Below are positions 59,986 to 64,000 of a stretch of 64,000 nt of DNA, one piece after another (position 1 is the first letter of the stretch; each line of letters begins with the position of its first letter). Source of the DNA: JAVEDQ01 sp963783105 (GTDB lineage: Bacteria > Actinomycetota > Actinomycetes > Frankiales > Frankiaceae); assembly GCA_963783105.1 (NCBI GenBank), contig CAWAMI010000001.1:1-64000 (forward strand). The letters are read 5' to 3'. The translations under genes were made by a program, and so were the position numbers. A model generated the notes under the pieces. That model had not been told where the DNA came from and searched no databases. It saw nothing but the letters and a program-made list of their open reading frames with translations.

Positions 59986-60921
59986 ATGAGCCCTCTGGCG
60001 GATCAGCAACACCCGCGCAAACACGGCGTCGGCCGCATCTCCCTCGGCTCCCTGACCCTCGGCGTCGCTCTCGTCACGGCGGCAGGCGCCGCCCTCGGGC
60101 TGCCGGTTGCATCGGCGGCGGACCATGACGGCCGGCCGTCCGCGTCACGCCCCACCAGCCCCGCCGCATCGGCGTCCGCGAGCACGGAGAGCCCCCGGCC
60201 CACGGGCAGCCCCGAGCCCACCGACAGCCCCGAGCCGTCTGCGACCGCGACCCCTGAGCCGACGACAGAGCCTTCCCAGACGACGCAGCCGTCGGAAACA
60301 GCGCAGCCCTCGGAAACAGCGCAGCCGTCGGAGACACCGCAGCCGTCGGCCACGACGCAGCCGAGCGCGACGTCGCAACCCGTTCCGGAGGCCTCACCGG
60401 CCGAACCCGTGGCCCCGCCGCCGTCGTCGGGTGGCGACTCGGCCTCCGTCGAGGGCAGCGGCTCCGGCACCTCTACCTCTTCCGGTTCCGGCGGCACCTA
60501 CGGCTCGAGCCGTTCGTACAGCTCGAGCCGCTCCGACCTCACGAGCGGCTCGGCTTCGCGCTCCGCGGCCGGCTCGGGGGACGCTTCCGGTGCGACGACG
60601 TCCTCCTCGCCCAGCGGACCCGGCCCGGACGACGTCCCCGCCGCCCGCGCACCGCTGACCCCGCCGGCCGTCGACAGCCGCGCGGGTGGCGACCTGCTGC
60701 CCTCCGTGCCCACCACCGAGCAGCCGGGTGCAACCGCGGCCGGGCCCGCCACGCCGAGCCCGACGGCACCCCATCCGCAGATCACTGCGGTGAGTTCCCA
60801 TCAGGCGTCCTTCGGCTGGGTCGGCACGCTGTCCACCCTCGCGGTTCTGGCCGTCGTGGCGGTCCTCGTCGCGGCCTGGCAGCGCGCCCGTCGCGAGCGC
60901 TCGGCCCCCACGGGCCGCTAG
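59986..60921 (+). CDS. Ser/Pro/Thr-rich surface protein
   Basis: A 311-residue low-complexity exported protein. LGSLTLGVALVTAAGAALGLPVASAA (about 20-45) is a signal peptide. A long Ser/Pro/Thr/Glu tract follows, including six hexad repeats of the type QPSETA around residues 95-130, then a Ser/Gly tract. The C-terminal WVGTLSTLAVLAVVAVLVAAW and basic RARRERSAPTGR form a TM anchor with cytoplasmic end. No LPXTG is seen. It is a wall-spanning stalk, probably glycosylated. It is divergent from MFS B across 90 bases. Confidence 0.8.
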   Translation: MSPLADQQHPRKHGVGRISLGSLTLGVALVTAAGAALGLPVASAADHDGRPSASRPTSPAASASASTESPRPTGSPEPTDSPEPSATATPEPTTEPSQTTQPSETAQPSETAQPSETPQPSATTQPSATSQPVPEASPAEPVAPPPSSGGDSASVEGSGSGTSTSSGSGGTYGSSRSYSSSRSDLTSGSASRSAAGSGDASGATTSSSPSGPGPDDVPAARAPLTPPAVDSRAGGDLLPSVPTTEQPGATAAGPATPSPTAPHPQITAVSSHQASFGWVGTLSTLAVLAVVAVLVAAWQRARRERSAPTGR

Positions 60922-60976
60922 TTCCCGTTCGGCAGAGCGGGCGCCGAAGCGGGCGCGGGGGACGTGGCCCCAGATT

Positions 60977-60999
60977 TTGTCGGAGGGTCGAGGGACAGT
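60977..60999 (+). promoter_or_regulatory. TTGTCGG-type promoter element before the recQ pair (weak)
   Basis: TTGTCGGAG (60977-60985), eight bases, GACAGT. The -35 part matches the PafBC-type motif; the -10 lacks the leading T of TANNNT. It is 43 bases before the small gene's preferred GTG. Confidence 0.4.
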
Positions 61000-61042
61000 G
61001 CTCTTCGTCGGCGGCGCCGCCGCCCGGACGGAGGTGGTGCTC

Positions 61043-61270
61043 GTGTTCCCGGAAGTGTTCGATCCGGTCCTGTTCGGTGTCCTCAGCGCAGCGGTGGAGG
61101 AGGAAGCCGCCGCGGCGTACGAGGCGGGGTTCTCCGACGGGCTCCGCTCAGCCGCGTGGCAGAGCCCCGACGAGACGGAGGACGACCTGGGGCCGCCGGG
61201 CGAGGGATTCGATGCGGCCGGTCCGGTTGGGGACGACGACTCCCCCCTGGCCCGGGTTCGGGGACAATGA
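61043..61270 (+). CDS. Small acidic protein coupled to recQ
   Basis: A 75-residue acidic protein beginning VFPEVFDPVLFGVLSAAVEEE, with a second helix AAYEAGFSDGLRSAAWQ and a disordered acidic tail. GTG 61043 is favoured by GGAGG 8 bases upstream; in-frame GTG 60998 is an alternative that lies on the promoter. The stop overlaps the recQ ATG by 4 bases. I know no family; translational coupling suggests a partner or leader for RecQ. Confidence 0.65.
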   Translation: MFPEVFDPVLFGVLSAAVEEEAAAAYEAGFSDGLRSAAWQSPDETEDDLGPPGEGFDAAGPVGDDDSPLARVRGQ

Positions 61271-63369
61271 GCGCGGTGACCGCTACGACTCTGGACGCCG
61301 CCGAGGCCCTCACTCGCGTGCTGGCCGCGATGGCGGGGCCCTCCGCCGTACCACGGCCGGACCAGGTGGAGGCGGTCGAGGCGCTGGCGACGCAGCGGCG
61401 CCGGGTGCTGCTCGTGCAGGCGACGGGCTGGGGCAAGTCCGCCGTGTACTGGGCGGCGACCGCCGCCCGGCGCTCTCAGGGGGCCGGGCCCACGCTGGTC
61501 ATCTCGCCGCTGCTGGCCCTGATGCGGGACCAGGTGGCCGCTGCGGAACGGGCCGGCGTGCGGGCGCGGACCATCAACTCGGCGAACGCCGACGACTGGG
61601 CCGACGTGTTCGACGCCCTCGAGCGGGACGAGGTCGACGTCCTGCTCGTCTCGCCGGAGCGCCTCGCCAACCCCCGCTTCGAGCGGGCGGCCCTGCCGCT
61701 GCTCGAACGCACCGGTCTGCTGGTGATCGACGAGGCGCACTGCATCTCCGACTGGGGCTTCGACTTCCGCCCGGACTACCAGCGACTGACCCGGCTCCTG
61801 GCTGCGATGAGCCCGGAGAACCCGGTGCTCGCGACGACCGCGACGGCGAACAGCCGGGTGACCGAGGACGTCGCCGCGCAGCTCGGCACGGACACGATCG
61901 TCCTGCGCGGCTCGCTCGCCCGCTCCTCGCTGCGCTTGGCGGTGGTGCCCGGCCTCGACGGCGTGCAACGCATGGCGTGGGTGGCCGAGGCGCTCACGAC
62001 ACTGCCCGGCTCGGGCATCGTCTACGGGCTGACGGTCGACCAGGTGACGTCGCTCGCCGGCTTCCTCGAGGAGACGCTGCACGACTCCGGGCTGCCGGTC
62101 GCCGCCTACACGGGCGCGACGTCGCCGGAGGACCGGGGCCGCATCGAGGCCGATCTGAGGGACAACCGGCTGAAGGCGGTGGTCGCGACCTCCGCGTTGG
62201 GGATGGGCTACGACAAGCCCGATCTCGGCTTCTGCATCCACGTCGGGTCGCCCGATTCGCCGGTGGCGTACTACCAGCAGGTCGGCCGGGCCGGCCGGGC
62301 GCTCGAGAGCGCCGTCGGGGTCCTGCTGCCGGCCCCCGAGTCCGACGAGCGGATCTGGGACTACTTCGCCACCGCCACCATCCCCGATCCCGATGCCGCC
62401 CGCCGGGTCCTGGCGTTGCTCGGCGATGCGGCCGAGCCGCTGTCCGTGCCGACCATCGAATCCGAGACCGGCCTGCGGCGTGGCCGGCTCGAGGCGCTGC
62501 TGAAGACCCTGCGGGTCGACGGGGCGGTGGAGCGGGACGGGTCCGGTTGGACCGCGACCGGCTCGCCCTGGCACTACGACGCTGACAAGTACGCACGGAT
62601 CATCTCCGCCCGCCGCGCTGAGGCCGGCCTGATGCGCAGCTACGCCGCGGGCGAGCGATGCCTGATGCAGGTGTTGACGGAGGCGCTCGACGACCCCGAC
62701 GCCGGACGATGCGGGCGGTGTTCGGTCTGCACGGGTGAGCTTCCCCCGCCCGGGCTGCAGCCGGACGAGGCCCGGGTCACCGCCGCCCGGACGTTCCTGC
62801 GGCAGCGGGACGTGGTCCTCGAACCCCGCCGGCAGTGGCCGAGCGGTCTGCGCCGGCCTGACTCGTTGCGCGGCCGGCTCCTGCCGCCGCTGCCGGGACG
62901 GGCCGTGGCCTTCGCCGACGACCCGGCGTGGCGGTCCGTGATCGCCGAGCTCTCCGGTGCGGACGGCCCGCCGAGCGATGAACTGCGGGCAGCACTCGTC
63001 CAGGTGCTCGCGCGGTGGCGGCGGGACTGGGAGCAGCGGCCGGTCGCCGTCGTGTCGATGGCGAGCCGCTCTCGCCCGGAACGGGTGTCCGGGTTGGCGG
63101 CGCACGTCGCCGAGGTCGGCCGCCTCCCGCTGGTCGAGCCGTTCCGCGCCTCCGGTCCGTCGCCGGACGCGGACGTCGCCTCCTCGGCCCGCGTCGGCCA
63201 GCTTCTGGAGCGGCTGGACCTCGATCCGGCGGTCGCGCTGCCGGACGGTCCGGTCCTGCTGGTCGACGACGTCGCCCGGACCCGCTGGACACTCACCGTG
63301 GCGGGAGCACTGCTGCGGGCCGCCGGGGTACCCGCCGTGCTCCCCGTCGTCGGACACCTTCGGCCCTGA
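61267..63369 (+). CDS. recQ: RecQ-family ATP-dependent DNA helicase
   Basis: A 700-residue 3'-5' helicase. Motif 0/I region PRPDQVEAVEAL and QATGWGKSAVYW near residue 55 (Walker A), SPLLALMRDQV (Ia), VIDEAHCISDWGFDFRPDY near 155 (DEAH and aromatic loop), ATTATANSRV (III), VATSALGMGYDKPDL (V) and YYQQVGRAGR (VI). The zinc-binding Cys set is CLMQVLTEALDDPDAGRCGRCSVC near 462. No HRDC domain follows; instead the last 170 residues end in a phosphoribosyltransferase-like segment, LPDGPVLLVDDVARTRWTLT and VAGALLRAAG. It is coupled to the small gene at 61043 and may be damage-inducible. Confidence 0.93.
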   Translation: MSAVTATTLDAAEALTRVLAAMAGPSAVPRPDQVEAVEALATQRRRVLLVQATGWGKSAVYWAATAARRSQGAGPTLVISPLLALMRDQVAAAERAGVRARTINSANADDWADVFDALERDEVDVLLVSPERLANPRFERAALPLLERTGLLVIDEAHCISDWGFDFRPDYQRLTRLLAAMSPENPVLATTATANSRVTEDVAAQLGTDTIVLRGSLARSSLRLAVVPGLDGVQRMAWVAEALTTLPGSGIVYGLTVDQVTSLAGFLEETLHDSGLPVAAYTGATSPEDRGRIEADLRDNRLKAVVATSALGMGYDKPDLGFCIHVGSPDSPVAYYQQVGRAGRALESAVGVLLPAPESDERIWDYFATATIPDPDAARRVLALLGDAAEPLSVPTIESETGLRRGRLEALLKTLRVDGAVERDGSGWTATGSPWHYDADKYARIISARRAEAGLMRSYAAGERCLMQVLTEALDDPDAGRCGRCSVCTGELPPPGLQPDEARVTAARTFLRQRDVVLEPRRQWPSGLRRPDSLRGRLLPPLPGRAVAFADDPAWRSVIAELSGADGPPSDELRAALVQVLARWRRDWEQRPVAVVSMASRSRPERVSGLAAHVAEVGRLPLVEPFRASGPSPDADVASSARVGQLLERLDLDPAVALPDGPVLLVDDVARTRWTLTVAGALLRAAGVPAVLPVVGHLRP

Positions 63370-63448
63370 ACGACTGTTCCCATCAACGCACCATCTCTGC
63401 GAGAGTTCAGCGGGGGTGGTCTTGGTCACGCGAGGGAAGGCAGATCTC

Positions 63449-64000
63449 ATGCAGCAACTCACCGGACTCGACGCGGCCTTCTTGGCCATGGAGACGCCGA
63501 CCGTCTACGGGCACGTCGGCAGCATCTGCATCCTCGACCCCAGCACGTCGCACGTCCCGTTCACGCTGGACCATCTGACGGAGGTCGTGCAGTCCCGCCT
63601 GCACCTGCTCCCGCCCTTCCGTCGGCGCCTGGTCGAGGTCCCGTTCGGCGTGGACCAGCCGTACTGGATCGAGGATCCCGACTTCGACATCGAGTTCCAC
63701 GTCCGCGAACTCGCTCTGCCGGCGCCGGGCGACGACCGCCAGCTCGCCGAGCAGGCGGCCCGCCTGCACGCGCGTCCGCTCGACCGCCGCCGTCCGCTGT
63801 GGGAGCTGTACCTGATCCACGGCCTGCAGGGCGGTCGCGCCGCGATCTACACGAAGGTCCACCACGCCGCCATCGACGGCGTCTCCGGCAACGACATCCT
63901 CACCGCGCTGCTCGACCTCACCCCCGAGGGGCGGGAGATCGAGGACGCGCCGCCGTGGGAGTGCGACCCGGTGCCGGGCAACATCCGGATGCTGGGCGCG
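63449..64000 (+). CDS. Wax ester synthase/diacylglycerol acyltransferase, N-terminal part
   Basis: The first 184 residues of a WS/DGAT-family enzyme, which esterifies fatty acyl-CoA to alcohols or diacylglycerol at the membrane for storage lipid. The family start MQQLTGLDAAFLAMETPT is clear, RLHLLPPFRRRLVEVPFG follows, and the catalytic HHxxxDG motif is present as VHHAAIDGVSGN near residue 137. GAGGGAAGG precedes ATG 63449. The gene runs off the right edge. Actinomycetes usually hold several paralogs. Confidence 0.92.
   Translation, partial: MQQLTGLDAAFLAMETPTVYGHVGSICILDPSTSHVPFTLDHLTEVVQSRLHLLPPFRRRLVEVPFGVDQPYWIEDPDFDIEFHVRELALPAPGDDRQLAEQAARLHARPLDRRRPLWELYLIHGLQGGRAAIYTKVHHAAIDGVSGNDILTALLDLTPEGREIEDAPPWECDPVPGNIRMLGA

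Noticed and set aside
60394..63489. 1031-codon open frame opposite recQ
   Set aside because: Antisense shadow; helicase motifs fix the coding strand.

Overview
The window is very G+C-rich DNA with a strong G/C bias at third codon positions, frequent GTG starts and many start codons placed 6-8 bases after a TANNNT -10 box. Together with the gene content (SARP and LAL-type LuxR regulators, an EspC-like type VII secretion target, a wax ester synthase/DGAT, DUF4192, DUF4242, a YbjN-like protein, several VapBC modules) this points to a free-living, aerobic, soil-type actinomycete. I cannot name the genus. No rRNA, tRNA, IS element, prophage or CRISPR array was recognised. Most strands alternate in short operons and the window reads as ordinary chromosome with a few accessory patches.

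Region by region. 1-6.0 kb: amino-sugar cluster; murQ, a sugar porter, nagA and a BadF-type kinase run leftward, nagB runs rightward from the same divergent promoter, followed by a DUF4242 protein. 6.0-13.2 kb: a large LAL-type LuxR regulator divergent from a berberine-bridge-type FAD oxidase, with two near-identical palindromes between them; then an 850-residue SEC-C protein. 13.3-16.2 kb: accessory patch with an intact vapBC pair, a copied antitoxin tail, and a decayed type VII secretion toxin operon (EspC-like protein, frameshifted pre-toxin/DUF6883-like toxin, two DUF4926 genes). 16.3-23.3 kb: SRPBCC protein, a collagen-like exported protein, a large secreted Ig-like protein and a SARP/NB-ARC regulator. 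23.3-30 kb: mntA-hepT, a second vapBC whose antitoxin is frameshifted, a membrane GGDEF-EAL protein, a second FAD oxidase and a third vapBC. 30-39 kb: SWIM-SNF2 helicase, a frameshifted LLM oxidoreductase with methyltransferase and phosphotransferase, an FHA-membrane-propeller protein and an Fpg/Nei glycosylase. 39-47 kb: mazEF, an NmrA-like protein, a TetR regulator divergent from an SRPBCC protein, a YbjN-like protein, a molybdate regulator with modABC, and a shikimate-dehydrogenase-like gene. 47-54.7 kb: small unknown gene, SBP56 with an apparent leader peptide and attenuator hairpin, membrane partner, beta-carbonic anhydrase, two tandem adenylate-forming ligases, DUF4192. 54.7-64 kb: two MFS exporters carrying carboxypeptidase-regulatory-like tails, a Ser/Pro-rich surface protein, a small protein overlapping recQ, and the start of a wax ester synthase/DGAT.

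How the parts work together. The left cluster can take in or recycle GlcNAc/MurNAc and convert them through GlcNAc-6-P and GlcN-6-P to fructose-6-P. DNA-maintenance genes (SNF2 helicase, recQ, Fpg/Nei) are scattered; two promoters closely match the TTGTCGG-N8-TANNNT pattern of PafBC-dependent DNA-damage promoters and two more match it weakly. Five recognisable toxin-antitoxin modules lie within about 26 kb (13.3-39.7 kb), four of which share the same leaderless-promoter layout.

The most interesting elements are the wrecked T7SS toxin/immunity locus (14.2-16.2 kb), the cysteine-containing leader peptide plus hairpin before SBP56 (47.6-47.8 kb), the orphan VapB tail, the frameshifted antitoxin beside an intact VapC, the MFS/regulatory-domain fusions and the nested 23-bp repeats between modC and the aroE-like gene.
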